From Gautieria morchelliformis (Eukaryota; Basidiomycota; Agaricomycetes; Gomphales; Gomphaceae): a stretch of DNA of 64,000 nt. Position 1 is the first letter of the stretch. Each line of letters opens with the position of its first letter. Position numbers and translations under genes: made by a program. The notes under the pieces were generated by a model. That model did not search any database. It saw nothing but the letters and a program-made list of their open reading frames with translations, and was not told where the DNA came from. The DNA is taken from positions 124,001-188,000 of the forward strand of contig WHVA01000110.1 of the NCBI GenBank assembly GCA_015179125.1. Direction: 5' to 3'. Positions 23,849 to 34,493 of this stretch are shown in pieces.

Positions 23849-24541
23849 CAGTGATGAACCATCAACCCGGGTAAAGGATGTCGATCATGTTTGATGGCGT
23901 GCCTGCTGGTGAATGATGCGAGTAGCGAAGGGTCATATGGAGAATGTGGCGAATAGCGAATGGAGCGAGGAGTGAATGGAGCGAAGACACGCGAACATGG
24001 AAGAGTGGTGAAAGGGCCAACAGGGATAGCTGGGTACAAGAAATAAATGAGTCATGACAGCCTGCACCTCCTTGCAATTCATGATAGGACCAGTGATGAA
24101 CCATCAATCCAGGTAAAGGATGTCGATCGTGTTCGATGGCATGGCTACTGGCAAATGATGCAAGTAGCGAATGGCCATTTGGCGAATGTGGCGAATAGTG
24201 AATGGGGAAAGGAGTGAATGGAGTGAAGCCAAGCGAACATGGAAAAGTAGTGAAAGGGAAAACAGGGATAGCTTGATACAAGAAATAAATGAGTCATGAC
24301 AGCCTGTACCTCCTTGTAATTCATGATAGGACCAATGATGAACCATCAATCCAGGTAAAGGATGTCCATCGTGCTTGATAGCATGGCTACTGGCGAATGA
24401 TGCAAGTAGCAAACGGCCATTTGGCGAATGTGACGAATAGTGAATCGAGAAAGGAGTGAATGGAGCGAAGCCGAGCGAACATGGAAGAGTGGTGAAAGGG
24501 AAAACAGGGATAGCTTGATACAAGAAGTGAATGGGTCATGA
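23849..24541. repeat. tandem repeat, period 242 bp, nearly three copies
   Basis: The phrase CAGTGATGAACCATCAA recurs at about 23849, 24091 and (as CAATGATG..) 24333, exactly 242 bp apart. Each unit also carries GGCGAATGTGGCGAATAG-type short repeats, AACATGGAAGAGTGGTGAAA and ACAAGAAATAAATGAGTCAT. The units differ by point changes. The minus strand is open through much of each unit (repeating LPGLMVHHWSY), probably a by-product of the repeat. Confidence 0.85.
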
Positions 24542-24912
24542 CAACTGTGTAGTGAAAACTTCAGCGAAGCTAATTCGTCCTGCGCTGCAGTGGTACGAGT
24601 CCCATTGAGTCCAACCTGCACGGAGGCTGCAACTGACACTATCCGAATGCATCCTGAGCATGTGGGTCTGTCATGGAGTGGGAGTTTAACAGATGATGGG
24701 TTCTATGATGGATGAGGGCTCCAACACTGTGTGGGAACCGTTGCTAATGGAAAGCCTCACGAAAAAAGGATTAAAATCGCTTAAAACCCTGTTTTCCCAG
24801 CCAATAGTAGCTAATACACGTGGCTATTGTTGGGAGAACTCTATTCAAATATTCCTTGAATTTCCTCTTATTTTTTCGCCATTTAACTCGGACCCATCGG
24901 TGGCCTTGTACC
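24542..24912. other. region before DUF6533 copy C
   Basis: No gene. Only the last 70-odd bases resemble the 5' flank of the other copies, so copy C has lost most of the shared promoter region. An AAAGGATTAAAATCGC-type A-rich stretch precedes it. Confidence 0.35.
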
Positions 24913-27092
24913 ATGGCGGACCCATCGGCTGATATCCAAGTGCTCTCAGACGAGTATGTACTTACTACATCGAGTCCGATGCAGAAGAACTTACCTGAAC
25001 TAGCTTTGCGTTCAACTACGTCTCTTTCCCAGCGCTTAGTATGCGTCCATGTCCCGTCTAATCCCACAATTTACATAACTAGTTCCACAGCACTGCTCAT
25101 ATACGACACGCTTCTCACATTGCCATCTGAGATCAGGCACATTTGGTCCAAGAACGTCAAAATCGGCACCATTCTCTATTTACTCGCTTGTTACCTGGCC
25201 TTGGCTTCGCTTCTTGTCGTGGCATATCCCGATTTATCTAACATATCCCTTGAGGTGATTACCAAGGTTCTCGTGTGTAAGAACCCTACAGATTTGAACA
25301 AGGATCTACTATGACTTTCATTCCTAGAAGCAATAAGTGAGTGAAATGTTTGAAGGAAATGTAATACTATAACTCATGCTGCTGATGCTTTCATTGTCGC
25401 TTGTCTGATCGGAGTACAGGGTGAGTGAGAATACCCGTACACATTTCAATTAGAATTATTAACACAATTTACTTGCCTAGGCCTTCTGTTAGCTTGCACC
25501 TATGCTATCTCCTATCAGAATCAAAGAGTTTTGGGTGTCCTTGGGCTACTTAGTCTTGGTGCTATTATCCCTACAGTGGTATGTGCTCATCCAGACTTTA
25601 ATAAATAACATATTCACATCACTGGATATTGTATGTGTCTGTTTTGGACAACTGCAATCCCACTTGCTCACAAGCTAATACAATGAAATTGTCAGTATGG
25701 ACTAGGACTTTCTAATTTATACTAAAACATTCTCCAGGTGTAAGCTATAGAGGCCTGGACTTACCCAATCTGTCTCTGAATACCTTTGACAGTGGATAGC
25801 ATCAGTGATGTTGCTGTAATCCTATTTTACACTGGAGTTGCCATGGTAACCATTCCTAGCTCAATTGAAACCTTGGGGGCTTTGGCAGAAAGGTGAAATT
25901 CAGGATAAGAAATCTCTCATTAGTCTAGTGATTTACCAAGGTGGGTGTACCACATATTGCTCATATGTGTGGACATGTCACTAATCTACAGGTAAGGCTT
26001 TGTCAGATATGGGTATGGAATATTGTTCCTATGATATTTCATATACCTGATTCATATTCAGATTGGTTTTACAAGTAGTTTGGCCAATACTATCACAACG
26101 AAGGTATGGTTACTTATAAACTTGTTGAGCTTTAGAGTTTACTTTGTATTCTCTTTCGATTTAGGTGTTAAGGGTATGTAAGGTATTGATAATATATGTA
26201 AGGTATTGATAATATTACCAAAATGGATAATATCAGCTCCTTCATATAAAAAGTCAACACTGGTTCGTATCCTAGGCCTTCTTCAGAACAGGTATATTAT
26301 CTACCAATTAAAGAATAAATATATGATAGTACTAACAGTACAGATCCAGCTTGTCAGTGATTATCGTCTGCCACTTCCATCTAACTCTCCAAGAGAGATG
26401 CAGTCACACTGGAGGCATATAAAAAATTTCTGGTCTGAAAAACTGTTTAAAAAACTGTAAAGATATTCCAATTTTTTTTTTCGTTTTTTTAATATAAAAA
26501 AAACTTCAAAAAAAATTTGTGTTTTTGTCAGAATTTGCTGAGCAAGAAATTTTCAAAGTTTGTTGAAGGGTTTTTTATGTGTTTTTATAAGTTTCTTTGT
26601 GAAAACACAAAGAAACCCATAAAAAACCCTGCAAAAAACTTAGAATTTTCTTTACAGTTTTCTGGTTTGACAAATTCAAATAAAAACACAAAATTTTATT
26701 ATACTTTTTTCACTCAAAAAACACTAAAAATATTTAGAAAATCTTTACAGTTTTTTGAACAGTTTTTCAGACCATAAAACCTTTCTATGCCTGCAGTGTC
26801 AACTGAACAGCCCCTCATTGCCTACTCTTTCATTCACCACCTTCCAAGCTGCCAGAAATGTGTTCACAATGCCCTAGTGGCTGAATTTGGAGACCCACAC
26901 TTGAGCCAGGCTTTTAGTGCTGAGACCTTGGAGGATAATATTCCTGTTCAGGAGAGCCAGCATGAAGAGGCTGGGCCTGCTGGGATAGAGTTGGTTGAGT
27001 GTCCTTGGGTGACGGGATATCCTGGAGATGTCAAAATGGTGGGACGTATTGTCTCCAGTGAGCAGTTAGTGTCTCCATCAGACAGTGGCTAA
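24913..27092 (+). pseudogene. DUF6533-type membrane protein, copy C, exon broken by MITE-2
   Basis: Starts MADPSADIQVLSDE at 24913. After two small introns comes STALLIYDTLLTLPSEIRHI and WSKNVKIGTILYLLACYLAL (DUF6533 helices). A later exon gives GLLLACTYAISYQNQRVLG, then WQKGEIQ-type and LVIYQ exons, and the acidic C-terminal exon ending SSEQLVSPSDSG, stop at 27092. Defects: the acceptor of intron two reads CATAAC instead of AATAGC as in copy D; no AG precedes the fourth exon; and a 392-bp foldback MITE splits the final exon between QERC-type and PLIAYSF. It is therefore very likely inactive. It is convergent with copy D. Confidence 0.7.
26407..26798. mobile_element. MITE-2: foldback CACTA-like element, 392 bp
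   Basis: Ends are CACTGGAGGCATA (left) and the complement of CACTGCAGGCATA (right). The arms, including GGTCTGAAAAACTGTT and AAAAAACTGTAAAGAT, pair across the element to a centre near 26600. A 3-bp duplicate TCA flanks it (26404-26406, 26799-26801). Copies A and E of the host gene give the empty site (CAGTCAACTT-like), confirming the boundary. It is extremely A/T-rich with no ORF of note. Same terminal motif as MITE-1. Confidence 0.85.
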
Positions 27093-28330
27093 TTTTCAGT
27101 AGAGTGGAAGAATGGCACAGTTTGATGACAGCAACCAAGCTAATGCATCATAACTGCAATTCCAATACAAACCCCCCAGTGGTCAAGATACACTAACCAT
27201 CCCCTTCTCACCTTTCTATCTACCAATCTATTGCAGTGCTCTGCAATTAGTCGCCATAAAATCCTTGGCATATCATTAAAAACCATATATATATATATAT
27301 ATACTTATATATGCCATGACACTTCGAATTTGACTGTGTTTGTAATTTATACATTGAATTTTTGGAAATGCTTATCAACCAGATACTGATAGTTCTTAGG
27401 GAATAGAGGTTTTGTCATGCACCACTTGCACCTAAGACAAACATGCTCACCTCCACAGTTAGCATGACACAGACATGGCCATGGACATGGACAAACCCTG
27501 ACATCATTGTTGTATGGTATGTATATGTCATCCTATCCACTCCTCTCACACCATCCACTCCCCTATAGTATCTCTCAAGGCCACATTTTACCCCTACTCC
27601 ATTGAACATTCTCATTACACCTCCCCTCACACGACACTAACACCTTTCCCTCCCAGACTTCAGATCTCCCACAGCCCTCTCCCTGCCATGTACATGAATT
27701 CAACATGTTTCTGGTCTCTACTAGCAGAGGGGACAGTTGAGGGGGAGGGTGGAGTGTGCAGGTCCCAGGTGTAGATCAGGTGAGCAAGAGCTGAATGCAG
27801 GTGTATATGTTTGTAGGATGAGGGTTGAATTGGTGCAGAAGGGGTGTGGCTTTGAATGATCACCCAGTTCAACATGCAGGAGAGCCTACAGTGCCAAGTG
27901 GCTGAGTATTCCACGTGCTGGAGACTTGGTGTGTGATGATCACTGAGTTGCACTCCAGACTTCTCCTTGAGATGCATTTCTTCAGTCTGCACACAGTGTA
28001 CTGACCCTGAGCAACAATATACAAATGGTATTTGCATAAAGCAAAGTAATAATAAATTACAAACATTCAAATTTGAAGCATCACATCATACATATATATG
28101 ATTTTTTGGGAATATGGGGGGCTAGAGTGAGTAGATAACCATATAGTCTAGGGTGACAAAGTGCAGAGTGCTGGAATAGCTTGGTAGATTGGAACAGTGA
28201 GGACAGGATGGTTAATGTAAGTCTCTTTGCCTTGACTGCTGGGGGGTTTGTATTGCAATTGTAGTTATGATACATTAGCTTGGATGCTGTCATCAAACTG
28301 TGCTGTTCTCCCAGACTCTACTGAACCATT
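27093..28330. repeat. convergent 3' flanks of DUF6533 copies C and D
   Basis: 27093-27690 continues copy C (plus sense) and 27690-28330 is the flank of copy D (minus sense). They therefore meet tail to tail near 27690. Both contain AATTACAAACA..CAAATTC and the TGTGTC-type array. An (AT)n run lies at 27285-27303. The Gyp-B element separates 28330 from the rest of copy D. Confidence 0.6.
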
Positions 28331-28658
28331 TGTTACGATACGATCCTTCGTAGGGTTGACCGAGGTCGGGAGTGAAACCCGAGGTAAGGTCCGAGGTTAC
28401 GGGGTGAGGTTTTGATAGGGAAGTCGGAGAGGGACTAGGCTTCAGCTTATGTGCTGCGCCAACCCTATGCACAAGTCCCAACTTCGGAGGCAAATGAATC
28501 AGAGGCGAGGTTTGGCTTAAGAGGCGAGCTTTGAAACTAACTAGGGATCAAAGGTATACGATACTTGATTTTCAGACTGACTAGTAGGAATGCATACAAG
28601 GGGGTTTATATATGAGCGAGGGTACGAGTCAGGGGCGAGCATATTAGGGGGAGGTCAG
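28331..28658 (-). repeat. Gyp-B 3' LTR (U5/R side)
   Basis: About 97% identical by eye (roughly nine differences) to the first 328 bases of the other LTR at 36633. Homology stops at 28658; the U3 side is missing or replaced, so the exact inner end of this LTR is unknown. Several differences are C/T or G/A at CpG positions. Confidence 0.8.
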
Positions 28659-29162
28659 TTTTAGGAATAACATATCAGATATGTTAAAACAGATATATTT
28701 GGTGACTCAGGGAGTGGGAATCCTTCGTGCACCCCTGTGCACAGTATATGCGCGAGCTGACTAAGCTCTGTGGAGCGAGTCGTCACTGATTGATGTAAGT
28801 CACGTGACCGAGTCGAGGAAGAAACAGGTGAGAACAGAGGAGCAAGAGGTCCAAAGCTTTCGCTTTCGGAACAGTATAGTGTAGCCAGTTATAGTAGACT
28901 CTCAACAAAGAATTAGAGAAATCTATCAAGAAATAAGTTCTGTAGCTATCAAACAAGTCTACAGTTACTTCAGGGGGTGAAACAGTGAATCATGGGTATT
29001 TCTGGATGATATTCTGGATGATTTGTTCGTACATTTATGGTAGCTACTTATACTAAAATAGTAGTGAGTACCAGTGTTCAAGATAGTGATAGAATGGGTC
29101 AGGATAATGTGGAAATGCTCCACAGGCTGCATACAGCTGTGGGGCAGGAACAATGATGGGGA

Positions 29163-29198
<36 letters not shown>

Positions 29199-29621
29199 TC
29201 CATTTTTGTCTTTTGGGGCCTTGCCCTATGTAAGACGATGCATACATTTTTCTAACTTGTTCCTTGTAATCTAACCATCCTTGTCGTCTCTATCTCTGCA
29301 TGCGCTCAGTGGGTGACCCCTGAGCTGATCCGTGCCTGTGTGAAGCGGGGTGTGTTTTTGGTATATAAGGATGATCATGTCTACTGCCGATGTTTCTGGC
29401 CCAGCCTCCGGCTGTCGGTGTGACAAATCATGATAGTACAGGTACCCGGTACTCCAATGCGTCGGTTGGATGGATTAGATAATTGGAGTAGGTGTCATCG
29501 CCTATCCTCAAAATCTAGATCCCGGCCCGATGTTAAGTTGCTGGAAAGGCGAAGCTTAAATTGTAGCCGAGGTTAGATAAAAGGCTGGGTAGGAGGCAGC
29601 AAACCCAAGTGCCAAACCAGT
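28659..29621. other. internal non-coding region of Gyp-B with LINE tail and promoter
   Basis: No ORF supported. It holds the LINE tail at 29166 and, just before the antisense gene, a TATA-like GATAAAAGGCTGGG near 29577. The expected U3 and polypurine tract of the 3' LTR were not found here. Confidence 0.4.
29166..29260 (-). mobile_element. 5'-truncated LINE 3' tail
   Basis: A run of about 30 T (plus strand) at 29166-29196 is followed by TATATCCATTTTTGTC and TTTTGGGGCCTTGCCCTA, TGTAAGACG. The reverse complement matches the 3' end of the LINE at 50920-50975 (TCTTACATAGGGCACGGCCC). This is therefore the last about 60 bases of a LINE with its poly(A), minus orientation. Confidence 0.75.
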
Positions 29622-30765
29622 ATGGTGCGCCCTCAAGCTCTATTCAATTCTGCCGTCGATGAAAACAGCGCGGGCAATGCCTTCGACCAAACCCTGCTGT
29701 CTGAGGAGGATAGTCCCTTGGGCGAGGTTAGGCCCAAGGTTCGGCCCGAGGTAGTCAAATGGCCCATCGATTATGCGGGGGCCATCGATATGCAGGAGCC
29801 ATGGCAGGAGGGGCCGAAAGGCAAGAAGGTGAGTATGTCGTGGTCTCGTCAATAATTGGTGCTGATTTGAGTAGTACAAATGGATGCTGTTCGCATATCA
29901 TCCGTCCGACTTGACCATGTACGGGTACAAGCTCACCGACGGAGGACCTTGCGAGTGGCTGCTCGGGATGCAGGCCGAGGCGAGGTGCACGCGCTGCGAA
30001 GAGCGCGACTATACCTGCCTCCGGACCATCAGCCTCGACTTTGGCGTGGCCGACCAGGGTGCTTGCATGTGGTGCAAGACTCGATCTCTGGGCTGCAGTA
30101 TAGCCCATGGTCGTCGCCGCAAGGTGAACCCGGGGAAAGGTCAGGCGAGCACGGCGGGCAGGAAGCGGGCGAGGAGCGAGGACAGTGACAATGGACCGAG
30201 GCCGAGGAAAGAGGCCAAGGTTCAGGACGAGGTTGAGGATGACGACGACTCAAGCGACTGGGTCGAGCGGAACCTTGAGGTGAGGGTGGAGCGGATGCAA
30301 GCAATGTTGAGCGAGGAGAAGGGTAAGGAGACTGGGGGAGCGAGGCAGAGTGAGGGGAGTGAGGTTGGGGAAGCGAGGCAGAGTGAGGGGAAGGAAGCCG
30401 AGGTGGAGGAAGGTCAGAGGGGGAAGAAGGACAAGAAGATGAAAAGGTTGGAGCGAAGTGCGGAGATGAGGGAGTTGATAGCGGGGGTGAGGGATGTGGG
30501 ACAGAAGGTTGGCGAGGTTGGGGAAAGGGTGTGCGAGTTGTTGGGGGAGTTTAGGGCTGCGAATGACAGGATGAACAGGGCAGATGGGGAGTTCATGAGG
30601 ATAAGGAGGAGGCAGAATTACTTGAAGCGGATGCAGGGGGCGAGAGACTTGGTGGATTATGGGGGACATGGGGGTCTGGTGGAGCAAAGTAGCAGTAGTA
30701 ATGAGGAGGAGTCAGGCGAGGATAGCGAGGAGAGCGAGGGAGAGGATATGAGGATGTTGGAGTAA
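29622..30765 (+). CDS. Cys6 zinc-cluster-like, coiled-coil protein carried antisense in Gyp-B
   Basis: Two exons: 29622-29828 and 29875-30765, joined across a 46-base intron (GTGAGTATG..TTGAGTAG) in phase 0, giving about 365 residues with no stop. A TATA-like box lies about 45 bases upstream of the ATG. Residues about 107-140 hold C-x2-C-x6-C-x15-C-x2-C-x6-C (CTRCEERDYTC and CMWCKTRSLGC), the half-site spacing of fungal Zn(II)2Cys6 clusters but with a long middle loop. Next come a basic patch (GRKRARSEDS), an acidic stretch (EVEDDDDSSDW), a Glu/Lys/Arg-rich probable coiled coil, and an acidic tail. It lies antisense and convergent to pol, between pol and the 3' LTR. DNA- or RNA-binding nuclear function is inferred from the motif only. 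It is the one intact ORF of the element. Confidence 0.65.
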
Positions 30766-30882
30766 GCTAGTAAATGGAATAATGGAATTTTTCTTGGATT
30801 TTATTGATTTTTGGGTTGTTTGATTGCGGGGGGATTTTGTTATCTAACTACTGGGGGTCATGGGGGTTAAACAAGGAAACGA

Positions 30883-33827
30883 TCATAGAGCAGTCAAAGG
30901 TCCCGGCTTGCCCGGATAAGACCCGTGGAAGTCAGCGACTAGCTCCGAGGCATGATCAAGCTCGGAAGCGAGGATCCACGAGGTTTCTTTGTCGGTACCC
31001 TCGTAACCAGTCCACCTAACAAGATAGAGCAGCTCACAGCTCTTTCGTCTATTATTGATCTTCAAGTCGAGGATTTCGGAGACCTCGAACTTGGGCTCGC
31101 CGTCGATAACTACTGGGGGCGGACGCAGCTGAACTCGGTTCGGGATGGTGCTGGGCAAGGCTGGTTCGAGCATGGATATGTGGAATACTGGATGGACTGA
31201 ATGCATGTGTTCTGGAAGTCGAAGGGTGAAGGAGTGAGTACCCGTCTGGGAAATGATCTCAAAAGGACCCAAAAACTTCTCGGCGAGCTTCTTGGTGGGC
31301 CGAGTTGTTCTGAAATACTGTGCCTTTACAAAGGCGAGGGATCCTACTTGGAAATCAGGAGCGGGCTCGCGACGAACATCGGCCGAGGCTTGGTAGGTCT
31401 TCTGAGCCTCGAGGATGGCACGGCGAAGTTCTTGGTAAAGCTTGTCCAGGTCAACCACAAAGTCTCGAGCTCGTGCCAAGGAGCGGTCGCACTCGGGGTG
31501 AACTGCGAGGCTCAGGTGGTAACCCTTATTAGCATAATAAGGAGAGATCAAAACTCACACACCTGTCAGGGAAAGATCGTTATAGAGGCGAGCATCGGGG
31601 CTGAATTAGCAAAGAACGGGGATATACCGGTGGTTGCACTAGGCGCATTGTTGTAAGCGAACTCGGCTAGGGGGAGGAGCGAAGCCCAGTTGGACTGCTG
31701 ATAGTTGCAGTATATCCTGAGGGACTGTTCCAAGGTCTGGTTAGCATGCTCGGTTTGACCGTCACCCTTGGGATGATATCCCTAGGTGAAATGCAACCGC
31801 ATGTCCGAGGCTTTCCCTAGAGAACGCCAGAAGTGTGAGACGAACTTGGAGCCCCTGTCCGAGGTGACATGCAAGGGGACTCCATGCTTGGAAAAGACAT
31901 GGAGGACGAAGAGGTGAGTGAGCTCCTGCGAGGTTATCTTGTCTGTGGTTGGAATGAAGATAACCTGCTTAGTGAAGCGGTCAACAATCACTAGTATGGA
32001 GGTGAACTCGGATGAAGGTGGGAGCTGCTCAATGAAATCCATAGAGATGGAATTCCAAGGCTTCTCGGGAACAGGGAGTTGTTTGAGGAGACCATAGGGC
32101 TTGTGATGTTGCGGCTTGCTTCGCATACAAGTGGTGCACGTCTTGCAATACTCCTTGACAAAGGATCTAATCCCTGGCCAAGTGTAGTCTCGTCGGATCA
32201 ACTCCAAGGTCTTGTTGACCCCGAAGTGTCCCGAGAGAATGTGGTCATGCTTGTATTGCAGGATGCGAAGTCGAAGGTCTTGGGCCACTGGAACATAGGT
32301 TCGGTTGTCAAGCTTGAGAAAGCCCTCGGGGTCTGTGGTCCACCTCGGGTCATTAACCAAGCCAAGGTGTGACTTGGCTATGGGGTCCAAGAGGAGGTTC
32401 ACTAGTATGTCAGCTCGGATCTGCTCGGTATCAAGCAGCGAAGCGGCTCGGAGGACAACGGGAGTGAGGTTAGTAGCTCTAAGGGACGATGCCAGCTGGT
32501 GTTGAGTAAACACTGGCCGTAGGTTCTGTGGGTTTATGGTGGCATAGTCGCTATTTCCCTCTTTAAGGTAGACGTCCCATCGTCTAGTGAGAGAATCAGG
32601 CTTCGTTCCGAGGCGACCAGGTCAGAAATGGATGGTGACGTTGAATTGGGAAAGGTATTCTGACCACCGAGCTTGTCGACAGGTCAAGAGCTTCATTGTT
32701 GAAAAGTATTCGAGGTTCTTGTGATCGGTAATAACGTCGACAGGGTGGCCAGAACCCTCGAGGTAGTGTCGCCAGCGTTGAAAAGCTTCAAAAATTGCTA
32801 GAAGCTCCTTGTTGTGAACATCGTAGTTGAGCTCAGTAGAGGTGAATGTGCGGGAGTGAAAGGCGATGGGATGAAGTTCGCCTTCCGAGGTTCGCAATGA
32901 TAAGATTGCCGCTAAGGCATAATCTGAAGCATCAGTCTCTATGATTAGTGGAAGGTCAGGAATCCAGTGGGTAAGGATAGGAGCAGTAGTGAACGCCTTC
33001 TTAAACAGGTTGAAGGCTTGTCGACAATCCTCGGAAAAGTTCCAAGGGGTACCCTTGCGGGTAAGTCTGGCGAGAGGAATGGTGATGTCGGAGTGGTTGT
33101 GAATGAAACGTCGGTAGAAATTGGCGAAACCGAGGAAAGACTGGATGTCGCGAACTTTGCGAGGTTCAGGCCAGTCTTGAATGACCTTTACCTTGTTGTC
33201 CGCCGTAGTGAGGCCCTCGGGAGAGAGTATGTAGCCAAGGAATTCAACCGAGTCGCAATGAAACTTGCATGTGTCTTCTTTGGTGAAGAGGTTGTTGAGT
33301 TGCAGTCGTCGCAAGACTTCCTTGACATGTTCAACATGTTTGGAGGGGTCACTGGAATAGATTAGGATGTCATCCAAGTATACCACCACACAAACGTCCA
33401 AAAGGTCGGCGAAAATCTCGTTCATGAATCTCTGGAAAGCAGCAGGGCCATTAGTAAGACCAAATGGCATAACCAACCATTCAAAAGACCCATAGCGAGT
33501 CCTGAAGGCGGTTTTCCATTCGTCACCCTCGGCCACCCGTACGAGGTGGTAAGCGTGACAAAGGTCAATCTTCGTATAGATGCAAGCATTTTTTGGAGCA
33601 TCAAGTAAGTCAGCAATCAATGGCAATGGATACTGATCTTTTTTCGAGATCTTGTTTAAACCTCAGAAGTCGACACACAACTGAAGTGAGCCATCTTTTT
33701 TGTGAACAAACAGTACCAGTGCACCATGAGGCGAGCGTGAAGGTCAGATGAAACCGATGTTCAAGTGCTCGTTGATGAACTCGCGGAGTGCTTTGAGTTC
33801 GGAAGCTGAGAGAGAGTAGATGGGGCC
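30883..33827 (-). pseudogene. Gyp-B pol: reverse transcriptase, RNase H, integrase, chromodomain
   Basis: Reading from 33827 downward: ASELKALREFINEHLNIGFI, DLCHAYHLVRVAEGDEWKTA, VVYLDDILIYS (polymerase YxDD), RNase H (IIETDASDYALAAILS and the DVITDHKNLEYF block), then the integrase zinc region (HILSGHFGVNKT, CKTCTTCMRSK) and core (SMDFIEQLPPS, VTSDRGSKFVSHFW, stop, then [16 protein letters not shown]). A chromodomain follows (YLVRWTGYEGTDKETSWILA), ending at 30883. It is broken by stops near 33730 and 33660, by frame breaks at 32514-32620 and 31782, and by disturbed sequence at 31550-31660. The fold order RT-RH-INT-chromodomain is that of a Ty3/gypsy chromovirus. Confidence 0.9.
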
Positions 33828-34493
33828 TGTTACGTATCGAGATTTCCACTAAGTCGGAACTGGAAAGGACAGCGGCTTCAACTTATAGGTTGCGCCCCCA
33901 ATGAACTATCGTCCTAAGTATTTCGGAACTGAGTCGGAAGGCGGAAAGTACTGAACTAAAGGTTGCTCGGAACTTGAGTCGGAACCGAGGCGGAATGCAG
34001 AAGACGGAAGGTGGAGAGAGAGACTGCGGTCTTGCTAGACTCGCTGTGCTAAGAACAGGAGATGGAGCGAAGGAAATCAAGTATCAAAGGCGATTATCTG
34101 ATTGCAGAATAAAGAGACATACATGACAGGCTTTTATACAAAGAGCTGAGACAACAGGTAATGATATGGTACTAAGAAAATTCCGGGGGAAGCGGAAGTC
34201 GAGTAGACAATGCGTGGGAACTAACTAATTGGGAACAATGGGACTACAAAGGGGGTTCAGGGTAAGGTAGAACAATGGCAAAGAACAAGGGGTTGGGAAA
34301 ACATATCTGACAATGAAACACAAGGGGGGCCGGACATATGGTCTTGATGAACGGTGAGGTGGGTCCGGTGGGTCCGAGTAATAGAGTCGAAAGAACAAGG
34401 GAGTAGAACAATGGGCGGAATGTCGGAAATATCAGTGGGGTGGAAAGTGTTGCGGAACTGAAGGTCGGAAGTCAGAAATGAACGGTTGTAACA
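33828..34493 (-). mobile_element. solo LTR nested in Gyp-B pol
   Basis: TGTTACGTATCG..CGGTTGTAACA, 666 bp, flanked by the 5-bp duplicate GGGCC (33823-33827, 34494-34498). Removing it joins LEEGTSPPIGP to IYSLSASELK, the expected continuous start of reverse transcriptase. Its sequence is related in layout to the Gyp-B LTR (both begin TGTTACG and contain GGCTTCA-CTTAT) but is not the same. Orientation is inferred from that likeness. Confidence 0.88.

Noticed and set aside
23535-24639. Minus-strand ORFs over the 242-bp tandem repeat
   Set aside because: Repeating low-complexity peptides produced by the repeat itself; no start context, splice logic or recognisable domain.
30250-30687. Long minus-strand ORF within the antisense Gyp-B gene
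   Set aside because: A Leu/Pro/His-rich shadow of the Glu/Lys/Arg-rich coding strand; the plus strand has the Cys6 motif and proper splicing.
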